A stretch of 39,900 bases of DNA from JANPPS01 sp043758105 (GCA_043758105.1 JAYVOF010000029.1:1-39900), one strand, 5' to 3'; shown: positions 16,411 to 25,570, numbered from the stretch's first letter. Translations and numbers: made by a program. The notes: generated by a model not told the origin, from the sequence alone.

Positions 16411-16977
16411 CGGCGGCTCCCCGCTCGGCGCGACGGTGACACCGATGTAAAACTCGGCCAGGGGAATGTCGAAGCCGAGTTCTGGGAAATGTAGCGTGCC
16501 GCCGGACGCCACGGTTTCGGCCAACCAATCCTCACCCTTACGGAAAAATACGACCGCCCCGGCGTGGGTCTGTTCAAGCACGACATAGCGTTGCACGGAG
16601 GGCGTGGCCCGATACTCGGCATTCTTGATCACGAGGTCGGTATCGACACTCGATTCGCTCAGCACCTCGAAGATGACGACCGGATCGGAAACGACCGTAG
16701 CGCGCGGGGGTAGGGGCGTGCAGGATACGAACGCCTCCGGATAACGGATGCGTCCGGCGACCTTGATCTTGAGGTCGCTGCCATGGGGCTGGCAGGATTT
16801 TCCCCGTAGGCGTCCCGTCAACGAATAGAGGATATTGAGTTGAATGGACGAATGCGCGGCCGTCCCACCCGTCATTGCGATCGGCTTGAACCCGTCGAAT
16901 TCGTATTTCAGCTCCTGGCGGCTCTCCCACGCCAAGAACGCGTCCAGGGTCATCGTGGTCCGCAGCGCGACGTTCAT
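16393..16977 (-). CDS. Uma2 family (DUF820) PD-(D/E)XK nuclease-like protein
   Basis: 194 residues, member of the Uma2/DUF820 restriction-endonuclease-like fold found often in cyanobacteria and some alphaproteobacteria. Seen: LKYEFDGFKPIAMTGGTAAH near the start, then YPEAFVSC, VIFEVLSESSVDTDLVIKNAEY and RYVVLEQ. ATG 16977 is chosen for the GGGAGAA 5 bases upstream. Oddity: the position usually occupied by the catalytic Asp (YPD) is Glu here, while the later FEVLSESS segment and the lysine that follows it (VIKNAEY) are kept. Biological role unknown for the family. It stands alone between metW and uvrC. Confidence 0.88.
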   Translation of the reverse strand: MNVALRTTMTLDAFLAWESRQELKYEFDGFKPIAMTGGTAAHSSIQLNILYSLTGRLRGKSCQPHGSDLKIKVAGRIRYPEAFVSCTPLPPRATVVSDPVVIFEVLSESSVDTDLVIKNAEYRATPSVQRYVVLEQTHAGAVVFFRKGEDWLAETVASGGTLHFPELGFDIPLAEFYIGVTVAPSGEPPLDPAQ

Positions 16978-17156
16978 GGGCTTCTCCCGCGCGGAAGAGT
17001 ATAACACAGAAATCGCCTGGCGCCCCTGACTTTCAGCCCATCCGTAAAACCGCCGTGGCCGGCCCGGCCTTCTCCCAGCCTTGCAGCGATATCAGGATCG
17101 GCGGGGAAGCATCCCACGCGCGACGGGCCGTTCTGTCGACTCCACCCTCACCCCAG

Positions 17157-17180
17157 CCCTCTCCCGCCAGCGGGAGAGGG
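17157..17180. repeat. Perfect hairpin of a common dispersed repeat type, possible terminator
   Basis: CCCTCTCCCG-CCAG-CGGGAGAGGG, a 10-bp perfect stem with a 4-base loop, preceded by a C-rich tract. Similar sequences occur as scattered intergenic repeats in many proteobacteria. It lies about 40 bp past the uvrC stop and may end uvrC transcription; there is no T tract. The rest of the 240-bp gap (16978-17217) shows nothing else. Confidence 0.6.
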
Positions 17181-17217
17181 AGCTATTCCAACTCCGGCAT
17201 ACAGCGCGAGCGCCCTT

Positions 17218-19101
17218 TTATCCGGCGGCCCGGACACTCCCGGGGTGGAAATGGTCATACACCAATTGCGCGACCTTGCGGTTGATGCCCGGCGCGTTCT
17301 CGAGGTCGGCCAGCCCCGCCGCCTTCACCCCGCGGGCCGAGCCGAAATGGTTCAGCAATGCCCGCTTCCGCGCCGCGCCCACGCCCGACACCTCGTCCAG
17401 CTCGCTCGTCACCAGCGCGCGGCTGCGGCCGGCGCGGTGGGTGGTGATGGCGAAGCGGTGGGTTTCGTCGCGGACGCGCTGTAGATAGTAGAGTACCGGG
17501 TCCCGCGGCGGCAGTTGGAACGGGGCGCGTCCGTCCATGTGGAACCACTCGCGCCCGGCGTCCCGGTCCGGGCCTTTGGCGATGCCGACGACCGGGATCT
17601 GATGCAGCCCCAAATCCTGCATGATGCCGCGCACCGCCGAAAGCTGCCCGGCGCCACCGTCGATCAGCAGCAGATCCGGGATCGCCGGCGCGGCCCCCTC
17701 CCCGGCGTCACTCGCCGCTTGTTCGCGGAGCGCCCGGCCGAAGCGGCGGTCCAGCACCTCCCGCATCATGGCAAAATCGTCCCCGGGCGCAATCGGACCG
17801 CGGATGGAGTATTTGCGATAGGCGTTCTTCTGAAACCCGTCCGGCCCGGCCACCACCATCACGCCATAGGCCGCCGTCCCCATGATGTGGGAGTTGTCAT
17901 AGCACTCGATCCGTTCGGGCGTGCCGGGCAGGCCGAAGGTGGCGGCGACCGCCTCCAGCAGCTTCGCCTGGCCGGCGGTTTCCGCCATGCGCCGCTCCAG
18001 CGCCTCGCGCGCATTGGTCTCCGCGTGCAACACTACGGCGCGCTTTTCACCCCGCACCGGGACATGCAGGGTCACTTTGCGGTCCGCTTTCAGACTCAGC
18101 GCCTCTGCCACCAGTTCGGATTCAGGGATCTCGTGGTTCAGCAGCACGCAGGGTGGCGGCGGTTTGTCGTCGTAGAATTGCGCCAGGAACGCCGCCAGCA
18201 CGGCATCCAGCTCCGTGTCCCGCGCATGGGTCGGAAAGAACGCCCGGTTGCCGTTGTTGCGCCCGCCCCGGATGAAGAACACCTGGACACAGGTCTGCCC
18301 GCCGATCTGGTGCCCGGCCACCACGTCGGCGTCCACCAGGCTGTTCGGGTTGATCACCGCGGTGCCCTGCACGTGCGTGAGGCCCCGGATGCGGTCCCGG
18401 AGCGAGGCCGCCCGCTCGAACTCCAGCCCTTCCGCCGCCGCTTCCATCTCGCGCGCCAACTCCTGCTGCACCGACCCGGCCTTCCCGCCCAGGAACGCGC
18501 GCGCCTGATCGACCAGCGTGCCATATTCCTCGGCCGTCACCCGCCCAACGCAGGGGGCCGAGCAGCGCTTGATTTGATGCAGCAGGCAGGGCCGGGTCCG
18601 GTTGGCGAACACCGTGTCCTGGCAGGAGCGCAGCAGGAACACCCGCTGCATCGCCGTCACCGTCTGGTTGACCGCCCAGACGCTGGCGAACGGCCCGTAA
18701 TAGCTGCCCTTTCGCGCTCGGCTGCCACGATGCTTGGTGATCTGCGGAAACGCGTGATCCTCCGTCAGCATCAGCCACGGATAGCTCTTGTCGTCCCGCA
18801 GCACGATGTTGAACCGGGGCTTCAACCGCTTGATGATGTTCGCTTCCAGCAGCAACGCCTCGGCCTCGGTATGCGTGGTGATGATCTCCATCGAGACCGT
18901 CTCATGCACCATGCGCCGCAGCCGCTCGGGCTGGCGCGCCAGTTGGGTGTAGGAATACACCCGCTTTTTCAGGCTCTTGGCCTTGCCGACATACAGCGCG
19001 TCGCCGCGCCCATCCAGCATCCGGTATACGCCCGGACTTTGCGGCATCGTCAGGAGCGCCCGCTCGATGACCTCCACACCTTTGATGATGACCCCGTCCA
19101 T
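17218..19101 (-). CDS. uvrC: UvrABC system protein C (excinuclease subunit)
   Basis: 627 residues, dual-incision nuclease of nucleotide excision repair. Domains in order: the GIY-YIG nuclease (SPGVYRMLDG, ALYVGKAKSLKKRVYSY, residues about 20-110), a four-cysteine cluster region (CLLHQIKRCSAPCVG), the UVR helix pair that binds UvrB (LAREMEAAAEGLEFERAA), the RNase H-like C-terminal nuclease (ECYDNSHIMGT, DLLLIDGGAGQL) and a tandem helix-hairpin-helix end (VSGVGAARKRALLNHFGS). Complete and of normal length. ATG 19101 gives the family N-terminus; no strong ribosome-binding site is visible. The 271-bp gap to folB holds only a doubtful short reading frame. Confidence 0.97.
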   Translation of the reverse strand: MDGVIIKGVEVIERALLTMPQSPGVYRMLDGRGDALYVGKAKSLKKRVYSYTQLARQPERLRRMVHETVSMEIITTHTEAEALLLEANIIKRLKPRFNIVLRDDKSYPWLMLTEDHAFPQITKHRGSRARKGSYYGPFASVWAVNQTVTAMQRVFLLRSCQDTVFANRTRPCLLHQIKRCSAPCVGRVTAEEYGTLVDQARAFLGGKAGSVQQELAREMEAAAEGLEFERAASLRDRIRGLTHVQGTAVINPNSLVDADVVAGHQIGGQTCVQVFFIRGGRNNGNRAFFPTHARDTELDAVLAAFLAQFYDDKPPPPCVLLNHEIPESELVAEALSLKADRKVTLHVPVRGEKRAVVLHAETNAREALERRMAETAGQAKLLEAVAATFGLPGTPERIECYDNSHIMGTAAYGVMVVAGPDGFQKNAYRKYSIRGPIAPGDDFAMMREVLDRRFGRALREQAASDAGEGAAPAIPDLLLIDGGAGQLSAVRGIMQDLGLHQIPVVGIAKGPDRDAGREWFHMDGRAPFQLPPRDPVLYYLQRVRDETHRFAITTHRAGRSRALVTSELDEVSGVGAARKRALLNHFGSARGVKAAGLADLENAPGINRKVAQLVYDHFHPGSVRAAG

Positions 19102-19372
19102 CGGACGTCACATAGGCGCTTAGGGCCGGTGTTCTCAAGAGGCAGATGCGGACGGTTCTATCCACCGTTCCTGTGGATAAGTCTGTGGGTCACCTCACCG
19201 CCAGGCGGCTGGACCCGCGGATTCCCGGGCTTTCTTCGGTTTTGCCGCAAAACTGGGCACGTTGGTTAACCACCTGATTTTGCTGTAAAAATGAAACCAG
19301 AAGGTTTGTTCACATGAGCTTGGAACCCTATGACACTCTAAACATTCAATCTACCACCGGCTGGTGGACAAT

Positions 19373-19756
19373 CTACGACGATGGCCGCTCCCGGAAAATC
19401 TCCACCCCGGCCGCGGCGGCGTCCGCGAACACGTCCAATTTTTCCACCCGCACCCGCGCCGACGCGACCCGGTGATTTAACAGGCACGACGCCGCGATCC
19501 GTTCCGCCAGGGTTTCCACCAGCTTCACATGCCCGATGCCCACGATATGACGCACCGCCGCCGCGATCGGCTCGTAGCTCACCACCCGGTCCAGCCGGTC
19601 CACCCCATCCTCGGACGGCTGATCATCGACCGCGAGGTCCACGTTGATCCGAATCCGTTGCGTCTGACCGTATTCATGCGCGTGTACGCCGATATGGGCA
19701 TGGAGGAGCATGTCACGCAGGAAAACATGGCGGAGCGTCGGGGTGGCGATGTGCAT
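19373..19756 (-). CDS. folB: Dihydroneopterin aldolase
   Basis: 127-residue FolB-type enzyme of folate synthesis, converting dihydroneopterin to hydroxymethyl-dihydropterin and glycolaldehyde. Family features: VFLRDMLLHAHIGVHAHE at the start, RIRINVDLAV, VVSYEPIAAAVRHIV (the SYE motif), VKLVETLAERIAASCL (conserved Glu) and ARVRVEKLDVFADA near the end. ATG 19756 is chosen for length; the frame remains open upstream only as a shadow of the opposing gene. It lies divergent from the DUF2252 gene with a 90-bp gap. Confidence 0.9.
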   Translation of the reverse strand: MHIATPTLRHVFLRDMLLHAHIGVHAHEYGQTQRIRINVDLAVDDQPSEDGVDRLDRVVSYEPIAAAVRHIVGIGHVKLVETLAERIAASCLLNHRVASARVRVEKLDVFADAAAAGVEIFRERPSS

Positions 19757-19846
19757 ACGCCGGGCTAACCCGCATGGCTTCCGGCGTAAAGGAACCCCGC
19801 CGAGGTTAATGGGTTTAAGAGGCAACCATGACACTAGGATGACGGC

Positions 19847-21064
19847 ATGAAGCCCACCCCGACCGTTCATCCCGACGCCCGCCAGCGCGTGCTGGACGAC
19901 GAGCGCCGGCTCAAGATGGCGGCCTCCGCGCATGCCTATGTCCGCGGCAGTACGGTGCGGTTCTATGAATGGCTCAACGCCTCCACCCGCCCTGCCTTGC
20001 CGGAGGGACCGGCGGCCTGGATTTGCGGCGATTGCCATGTTGGCAACCTCGGTCCGGTCGCCAGCACGGATGGGAGTCTCGCGATCCAAATCCGCGACCT
20101 CGACCAGACGACCATCAGCAACCCGGCGCATGACATGATCCGCCTCGGCCTCTCCCTCGCCATGGCCGCCCGCGGATCGGACCTGCCCGGCGTCACCACG
20201 GCGCACATGCTGGAGCGGATGGTGCATGGGTATGAGGCAGCGTTCGCGCCCGAGGCGCAGGGCGAAACGCTGGACGCCGCGCACGACATGCCGAAAACCG
20301 TGCGGCAGGTCATGCGGACCGCCGCCGGGCGTTCGTGGGAGCATCTGGCCGATGAGCGGATCGAGGGCGTGGGTCCGACCATTCCCCTCGGCCGCCGCTT
20401 CTGGCCGCTCACGCCCGAGGAGCGGCACGCGGTGGACGAATTGTTCCGCGAGGATAAGGTCAGCCGGCTCGCGACCATGTTGCGGTCCCGCGAAGACGGC
20501 GCCCCGGTCCGCGTGCTGGATGCCGCCTATTGGCGCAAGGGCTGCAGCTCGCTGGGCCTATTGCGGCTGGCGGTGCTGGTGGCGGTGGATACCGGGAAGG
20601 CCGAGCGGCACTGCCTGATGGACGTCAAAGAGGCCGCCGCCGCCGCCGCACCGCATGCCGAGGGCGCGGCAGTGCCAGCCGACCACGCCGAGCGTGTCGT
20701 GGAGGGTGCCCGCCAGCTCTCGCCTTTCCTCGGCGGCCGCATGATCGCCGCGCGCACGCTGGACAAATCCGTGTTCATCCGCGAGTTGCTGCCCCAGGAC
20801 CTCAAACTGGAAATCGAGCAGCTCTCCCGGGATGAGGCGATGAGCGTCGCCGAGTTCCTCGCCCACGTCGTCGGCCGCGCCCATGCCCGGCAGTTGACCA
20901 CCGATCAACGCACCGGCTGGCTCAGCGAATTGCAAAAGGGCCGCTCCGGCGCCCTGGACGCGCCGTCCTGGCTATGGACCAGCGTCGTGGATTTGGTCGC
21001 ATTGCATGAGGCCGCCTATCTGGAACATTGCCGCCGGTGGGCATTGCAGGCAGAGGCGGCTTAG
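19847..21064 (+). CDS. DUF2252 family protein
   Basis: 405 residues, DUF2252, a family with a protein-kinase-like fold and no firmly assigned substrate. Characteristic stretches: RLKMAASAHAYVRGSTVRF near the start, WICGDCHVGNLGPV (the GDxHxxN motif near 60-70), IQIRDLDQTTISNPAHDMIRL, and AHVVGRAHARQL near the end, all normal for the family. Start ATG 19847 has AGGA 7 bases upstream. It faces the DUF1223 gene; the gap between them holds a dispersed repeat and hairpins. Function unknown. Confidence 0.9.
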   Translation: MKPTPTVHPDARQRVLDDERRLKMAASAHAYVRGSTVRFYEWLNASTRPALPEGPAAWICGDCHVGNLGPVASTDGSLAIQIRDLDQTTISNPAHDMIRLGLSLAMAARGSDLPGVTTAHMLERMVHGYEAAFAPEAQGETLDAAHDMPKTVRQVMRTAAGRSWEHLADERIEGVGPTIPLGRRFWPLTPEERHAVDELFREDKVSRLATMLRSREDGAPVRVLDAAYWRKGCSSLGLLRLAVLVAVDTGKAERHCLMDVKEAAAAAAPHAEGAAVPADHAERVVEGARQLSPFLGGRMIAARTLDKSVFIRELLPQDLKLEIEQLSRDEAMSVAEFLAHVVGRAHARQLTTDQRTGWLSELQKGRSGALDAPSWLWTSVVDLVALHEAAYLEHCRRWALQAEAA

Positions 21065-21090
21065 AGGCGAAGCGGCATCAACTCATGACT

Positions 21091-21184
21091 CGTCATTGCG
21101 AGCCCCGCTTGCGGCGCGGCAACCCAGGGGCACCAGGTGCTCTGGCGGCCCCTGTATTGCTTCGCCAAGCGGCTCGCAATGACG
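21091..21184 (+). repeat. Dispersed inverted-repeat element, copy 1
   Basis: CGTCATTGCGAGCC (21091-21104) and GGCTCGCAATGACG (21171-21184) are perfect 14-bp complementary ends. Its left half, with flank from 21080, matches the inverted sequence at 25500-25570 (about 60 of 70 positions by eye). Its right half shares ATTGCTTCGCCAAGCGG exactly with 39463-39479. It carries no reading frame and lies downstream of DUF2252. Confidence 0.75.
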
Positions 21185-21215
21185 GTTAAGGATAGTGGGT
21201 CACTGACTACAGCCA

Positions 21216-21230
21216 TTGGTATTATACCAA
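21216..21230. repeat. Short perfect palindrome
   Basis: TTGGTAT-T-ATACCAA, 7-bp arms around one base, about 30 bp after the dispersed element. A related GGTATGA/TCATACC hairpin lies near repeat copy 2. Confidence 0.5.
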
Positions 21231-21266
21231 CGGCAATTGGCACCGACACTTATTTTCGTTTCGTCT

Positions 21267-21301
21267 GTAGGGCGGATGGCGCAAGCGCTTATCCGCCCTA
21301 C
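21267..21301. terminator. Hairpin between convergent genes, likely bidirectional terminator
   Basis: GTAGGGCGGAT (21267-21277) and ATCCGCCCTAC (21291-21301) form a perfect 11-bp stem with a 13-base loop. It ends 8 bases before the DUF1223 stop on the minus strand. The GGGCGGAT motif is itself a common intergenic repeat in proteobacteria, so it may be a repeat used as terminator. Confidence 0.55.
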
Positions 21302-21308
21302 GATCTTG

Positions 21309-21974
21309 CTAGGGCTGCAGCACTCCCGCACCCATAATGTGTCCGTCGGCGCCTTGCAGCAGGACGGCAACGCGTTCCCCCGGGGGGCGGGACGCGGTCA
21401 GGGTCACCGCGGCACCGGTCCACGGTCCGACCGGCGCGACGGCGCGGACCACATTCACCTCGTGCAGCGTCCGTCCGCCATTCTCTCCGGCATGGATGGG
21501 GGTGTCGTGCCGGGTGTCATACCCGACCAGCACGAGTGTGGCTGCGCCCGGCCCTGGCCCAACGTCCACCACGATCCGGCCGGCTTGCTCCTGAATCCGG
21601 ACGAATACTTCCGGCTCCTGTCGCGCCGCCGTTAACGCCGCCCGGACGGCGCCGCGGTCAGAGCCCACCATCTCGCGCCGCCCGCCGACCACCATCTGCG
21701 GAGTGTAGATCGTGTCGAGGCCCAGGTGCGATGCATAATGCCGCTGCCGGTCGGTGGCGGCGGGCAGCGAAAACGGGTCCTTCCAACCCAGCCGGTCCCA
21801 ATAAGTCACGTGGAAATCGAGCGCGAGCAGCGCCGGGTCCGCTGCCAGCTCCGTCAACAGTGCGTCCGCGGGCGGGCAGGACGAACACCCCTGCGAGGTA
21901 AACAGCTCGACCACCGTCAACTGCCCGGCCAGCGCGGGGGTCGTGAGCATCATCCATAATACCAGCGCGCGCAT
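21309..21974 (-). CDS. DUF1223 family thioredoxin-fold protein, exported
   Basis: 221 residues with an N-terminal signal peptide (MRALVLWMMLTTPALAG, cleavage near residue 16). The mature protein begins TVVELFTSQGCSSCPPADAL, the DUF1223 signature with a Cx2C pair, then HVTYWDRLGWKDPFS and YTPQMVVGG, as in the family. It probably acts in the periplasm as a thiol-related protein, though no activity is established. It is divergent from the large glycosidase gene. Confidence 0.9.
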   Translation of the reverse strand: MRALVLWMMLTTPALAGQLTVVELFTSQGCSSCPPADALLTELAADPALLALDFHVTYWDRLGWKDPFSLPAATDRQRHYASHLGLDTIYTPQMVVGGRREMVGSDRGAVRAALTAARQEPEVFVRIQEQAGRIVVDVGPGPGAATLVLVGYDTRHDTPIHAGENGGRTLHEVNVVRAVAPVGPWTGAAVTLTASRPPGERVAVLLQGADGHIMGAGVLQP

Positions 21975-22161
21975 GTCATGCTCCGGGGGTTAGAGCCGGG
22001 TTCGCGCGGGGGGCGGTCCAGGTTACCCGCCATGAGCGTCCATGCAGGCACACGCGTGGCGCGAGCCATCCCGGCGAGAGTACACTTTTTATGCAAACGA
22101 TCCTGTCGCGCCCGATAAAAATCGTCCAGTGTCGGCCCAATATGACGTGAGGTGGGCTGGC

Positions 22162-24741
22162 ATGCTGGATCCGTTGTTCGAAACCGCCGAGGGACGCCGC
22201 CTGCGGGCGATCGGACCCGGCGCACGATGGCGGCGCTGGGGTCCGTATTTAAGTGACCGGCAATGGGGCACGGTGCGGGAGGATTACTCGCCGGACGGCA
22301 CCGCGTGGGACAGCTTTCCGCACGATCATGCGCGCAGCCGCGCCTATCGGTGGGGTGAGGACGGGCTGGCCGGGTTTTGCGACGATCAGCAGCTCTGGTG
22401 CCTGTCGCTTGGAGTGTGGAATGAGCGCGATCCGATTTTAAAGGAACGTCTGTTCGGTCTGACGAATGATCAGGGTAATCATGGCGAGGATGTGAAGGAG
22501 CAATACTTCTTCCTCGATGGCACGCCCACGCATTCATACATGAAGATGTTATATCGATATCCGCATGCCGCGTATCCGTATCAGGAATTACTGGACCGGA
22601 ATCGTGAGCGGGGATTGTATCAGACCGAGTATGAGCTCACCGACACCGATGTGATGTCGCAGGGATATTTCGATATCACCATCGAATACGCGAAGAATGA
22701 TCCCGATGACGTGTTGATGCTGATCACGGTTCATAACCGGGGGCCGGAAGCGCCCCTGCACGTACTGCCGCAATTTTGGGCGCGCAACACCTGGTCCTGG
22801 GATGTGGACGCGCCACGCCCGTCCCTCACGCTGCAGAACGGCGCGGTTCAGGCCTTGCGCATGAGCTGGCGGCCCCGGGTGTTTGAGGTGGAGGGCGGCT
22901 ATCCCTTTCTGTTTTGCGAGAACGAAACCAACGTGCACCGGCTATTCGGGATGAACGGGGCCGGGCCGTTCAAGGACGGGATCAACGACGCGGTGGTAGC
23001 CGGCCACGCCGATGCCGTGCGGGCGGCGCGCGGCACGAAATGCGCCGCCCATGCCCGGTTCGTCATCCCGTCCGGCGGCACCGTCCAAATGAAGGCGCGG
23101 CTGCGCATGCCAGGCCCGGCACCCACACCGTTCGACGTCGTGATGGCGCTGCGCCGGGCGGAGGCGGATGAGTTCCACGCCGTCGTCTCCCGCGCGCTTT
23201 CGACCCCTGATGCAAAGCTTGTGCAGCGACAGGCCTTCGCCGGGCTGTTTTGGACCAAGCAATATTACCATCTGGATATCCCCCGCTGGCTGGACGGCGA
23301 CCCGGCGCAACCGCCGCCGCCAGAGGCGCGTAAGCAGGGCCGCAATCGCGATTGGCGCCACCTCAATAACGCCGACGTCCTGTCGATGCCGGATAGTTGG
23401 GAGTATCCCTGGTATGCCGCATGGGACTTGGCGTTTCACGCGGTGGCCTTCGCCGAGATCGATCCAGAATTCGCCAAGACGCAAATGCTGTTATTGACCC
23501 GGGAATGGTACATGCATCCGAACGGGCAACTCCCAGCCTATGAATGGGCGTTTGGGGACGTCAATCCGCCGGTGCATGCCTGGGCGGCGCTGCGCGTATA
23601 CCGGAGCGACCGGCGGCTGTCGGGCGTGGCCGACCGCGCGTTTCTGGAGCGCATTTTTCACAAGCTGATGCTGAATTTCGCCTGGTGGGTGAACCGCAAG
23701 GACCCGGACGGGCGCAATGTGTTCCAGGGCGGGTTCCTGGGCCTCGACAATATCGGCCTGTTCGACCGTTCGCGCCCGTTACCGACCGGGGGCACGCTGG
23801 ATCAGGCGGACGGGACCGCCTGGATGGCGATGTATGCGCTGAACCTCATGCGGATCGCGCTGGTACTGGCGGAGGGAAACCCGGTCTATGAGGACATCGC
23901 CAGCAAGTTCTTCGAGCACTTCCTACTGATTGCCCAATCCATGTCACAACTCGGCAATGGCGGACTATGGCATGAAAAAGAAGGCTTCTTCTATGATGTG
24001 ATCCGCCTGCCCGACGGCACCGTCCGGTCATTGCGCGTTCGCACGATGGTTGGTTTGATCCCGCTCTTTGCTGTCGAAGTGTTGGAGCCGGACCTGGTCG
24101 CCCGCATGCCGGATTTCGCCGCGCGGCTCGGTTGGTTCCTGAAGAACCGTCCGGATCTGGCCGATCTCGTGTCCCGATGGAAGGAAACCGGCGTCGGCGA
24201 GCGCTCCCTGCTGTCGCTGTTACGCGGGCATCGGATGAAGGCGCTGCTGGAGCGGATGCTGGATGAGACCGAGTTCCTGTCACCCTATGGCGTTCGGTCC
24301 TTGTCCAAGGCGTTCCAGGATAAACCATACGTATGGTTGCAGAATGGGCAGGCATTTGAAATCGGATACGTCCCCGGCGACAGCACAACCCGCTCGTTCG
24401 GCGGCAACAGCAACTGGCGCGGCCCCGTGTGGATGCCGGTAAACCTGTTGCTGATCGATAGCCTGCGAGAATTTCATAAGTATTATGGCGACGATTTCCT
24501 CATCGAGTGCCCTGTTGGATCAGGAACGATGATGTGCCTGCGTGAGATCGCCGATGAGTTGTCCCGGCGTCTTTGCCGCTTGTTTCTCAAGGACTCCACG
24601 GGTAACCGGCCGGCGATGGCCACCTGGCAGGAGGATGACATGGTCCTGTTCAACGAGTATTTCGATGGCGACACCGGCCGGGGATTAGGTGCGACCCATC
24701 AGACCGGCTGGACCGCGGTCGTCGCATTGCTGTTGCAGTAA
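22162..24741 (+). CDS. GH63-like (MGH1-type) glycoside hydrolase
   Basis: 859 residues, cytoplasmic (no signal peptide), with an (alpha/alpha)6-barrel glucosidase core. Landmarks: GTAWDSFPHDHARSRAYRWG near the N-terminus, FGLTNDQGNHGEDVKE, LPQFWARNTWSWD, YPWYAAWDLAFHAVAFAEID (the WDLAFHA motif of the barrel), QLPAYEWAFGDVNPPVHAW and NSNWRGPVWMPVNLLLIDSL near the end. This resembles the bacterial glucosidase group of GH63. ATG 22162 is preferred since GAGGTG lies 7 bases upstream. The substrate is probably a glucose-containing oligosaccharide or compatible solute; a debranching-type glucosidase lies 1.5 kb downstream on the other strand. Confidence 0.9.
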   Translation: MLDPLFETAEGRRLRAIGPGARWRRWGPYLSDRQWGTVREDYSPDGTAWDSFPHDHARSRAYRWGEDGLAGFCDDQQLWCLSLGVWNERDPILKERLFGLTNDQGNHGEDVKEQYFFLDGTPTHSYMKMLYRYPHAAYPYQELLDRNRERGLYQTEYELTDTDVMSQGYFDITIEYAKNDPDDVLMLITVHNRGPEAPLHVLPQFWARNTWSWDVDAPRPSLTLQNGAVQALRMSWRPRVFEVEGGYPFLFCENETNVHRLFGMNGAGPFKDGINDAVVAGHADAVRAARGTKCAAHARFVIPSGGTVQMKARLRMPGPAPTPFDVVMALRRAEADEFHAVVSRALSTPDAKLVQRQAFAGLFWTKQYYHLDIPRWLDGDPAQPPPPEARKQGRNRDWRHLNNADVLSMPDSWEYPWYAAWDLAFHAVAFAEIDPEFAKTQMLLLTREWYMHPNGQLPAYEWAFGDVNPPVHAWAALRVYRSDRRLSGVADRAFLERIFHKLMLNFAWWVNRKDPDGRNVFQGGFLGLDNIGLFDRSRPLPTGGTLDQADGTAWMAMYALNLMRIALVLAEGNPVYEDIASKFFEHFLLIAQSMSQLGNGGLWHEKEGFFYDVIRLPDGTVRSLRVRTMVGLIPLFAVEVLEPDLVARMPDFAARLGWFLKNRPDLADLVSRWKETGVGERSLLSLLRGHRMKALLERMLDETEFLSPYGVRSLSKAFQDKPYVWLQNGQAFEIGYVPGDSTTRSFGGNSNWRGPVWMPVNLLLIDSLREFHKYYGDDFLIECPVGSGTMMCLREIADELSRRLCRLFLKDSTGNRPAMATWQEDDMVLFNEYFDGDTGRGLGATHQTGWTAVVALLLQ

Positions 24742-24828
24742 GGACACATCCGAAAACGACACTTAACGTTAGGGATGCGTTAATCTTGAAACAGTAGTAT
24801 CATCCTGTGAGACGAATGAGGCCGAGCC

Positions 24829-25488
24829 ATGTTTGACCCTTGTTTACCAGGCGCCGCGGTTACCCGGGTGCACCCGTTGGGGGCCACAGTCCGTCGCGCG
24901 TATCACGCGGCGCGGCCGGGCCACCACGCGACGGCTCACCACGGACTCGTGCACCATGTCGGCGCGACACCGGTCGCACCGGGTCCTGGAACCGGGTGTT
25001 TAGGTGTGGTCAATCCGATGCCCGGCGGACCCCGTATCCTTCCGGCGGGACCGGGGACGGCACCCGGCTTCGTGCCTGGCACCGCTCCCGGCACCGCTCC
25101 GGGCATCGCCCATGGTGCCGCCGGTGGACTAGCCGGCGGGGGCGCGGGAGCCGGCGGATTTGGTGGATCAGGCTTTGGCTTGGGTGGCCTCGGCGCAGCC
25201 GGTCTTGGCCTCGCCGGGCTGGGCGCGGCCGGTGCTATCGGCATCGCGGCGCTGGCCGATCGTTCCTCACCCACGCAGACCACGACGCCCACCGATATCC
25301 CTCAAGGATTGCCGCTGAGTTTCCTGACCCCTGGACCCACGGGAACGCTCGTGCCCCCGACGGATACCGGGCCCGCTCCGGTCGATGGCGGCGTGCCGGT
25401 CGCCGAGCCGGCGAGCATTCTGCTGGTCGCCCTCGCCCTCGTCTCGACCGTCTTATTCCGCCGCATCAGCCGCGGCCAACATCTTTAG
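24829..25488 (+). CDS. Glycine-rich protein with PEP-CTERM-like C-terminal sorting tail
   Basis: 219 residues. The C-terminus (about 189-219) has the tripartite form of a PEP-CTERM signal: VAEPAS, a hydrophobic helix of about 17 residues, then RRISRG. The usual VPEPAS is VAEPAS here. Residues about 70-145 are low complexity, with proline-glycine repeats (GTAPG several times) and a glycine/alanine/leucine-rich stretch. The N-terminus (MFDPCLPGAAVTRV) is not an obvious signal peptide, which is odd for an exosortase substrate. GAGG lies 7 bases before ATG 24829. No exosortase or export gene is in the window. It may be a surface or biofilm protein. Whether it is really a PEP-CTERM substrate is uncertain. 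Confidence 0.7.
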   Translation: MFDPCLPGAAVTRVHPLGATVRRAYHAARPGHHATAHHGLVHHVGATPVAPGPGTGCLGVVNPMPGGPRILPAGPGTAPGFVPGTAPGTAPGIAHGAAGGLAGGGAGAGGFGGSGFGLGGLGAAGLGLAGLGAAGAIGIAALADRSSPTQTTTPTDIPQGLPLSFLTPGPTGTLVPPTDTGPAPVDGGVPVAEPASILLVALALVSTVLFRRISRGQHL

Positions 25489-25499
25489 ACGCTCGTGGA

Positions 25500-25570
25500 G
25501 GCGGCAAGCGCACCGGCTGCCCCTAGATTGCCGCGCCCCGAGCGGGGCTCGCAATGGCGAGTCATTAGTT
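25500..25570 (-). repeat. Dispersed element, copy 2 (inverted relative to copy 1)
   Basis: Read on the minus strand it matches the sequence at 21080-21150, sharing the central block CATTGCGAGCCCCGCT and following CGCGGCAA. By eye about 60 of 70 positions agree. It lies just after the PEP-CTERM-like gene, in the convergent gap before the thioredoxin gene. Confidence 0.7.

Noticed and set aside
17101..17217. CRISPR-like or tRNA-like structure past uvrC
   Set aside because: Only one hairpin of a common dispersed type; no repeats with spacers and no cloverleaf.
19314..19472. Short plus-strand frame of about 53 codons starting MSLEPYDTL with AGAAGG 9 bases upstream
   Set aside because: It runs into the folB coding region on the other strand, becomes low-complexity Ala/Thr-rich, and resembles no known protein. 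The ribosome-binding site alone is not enough.
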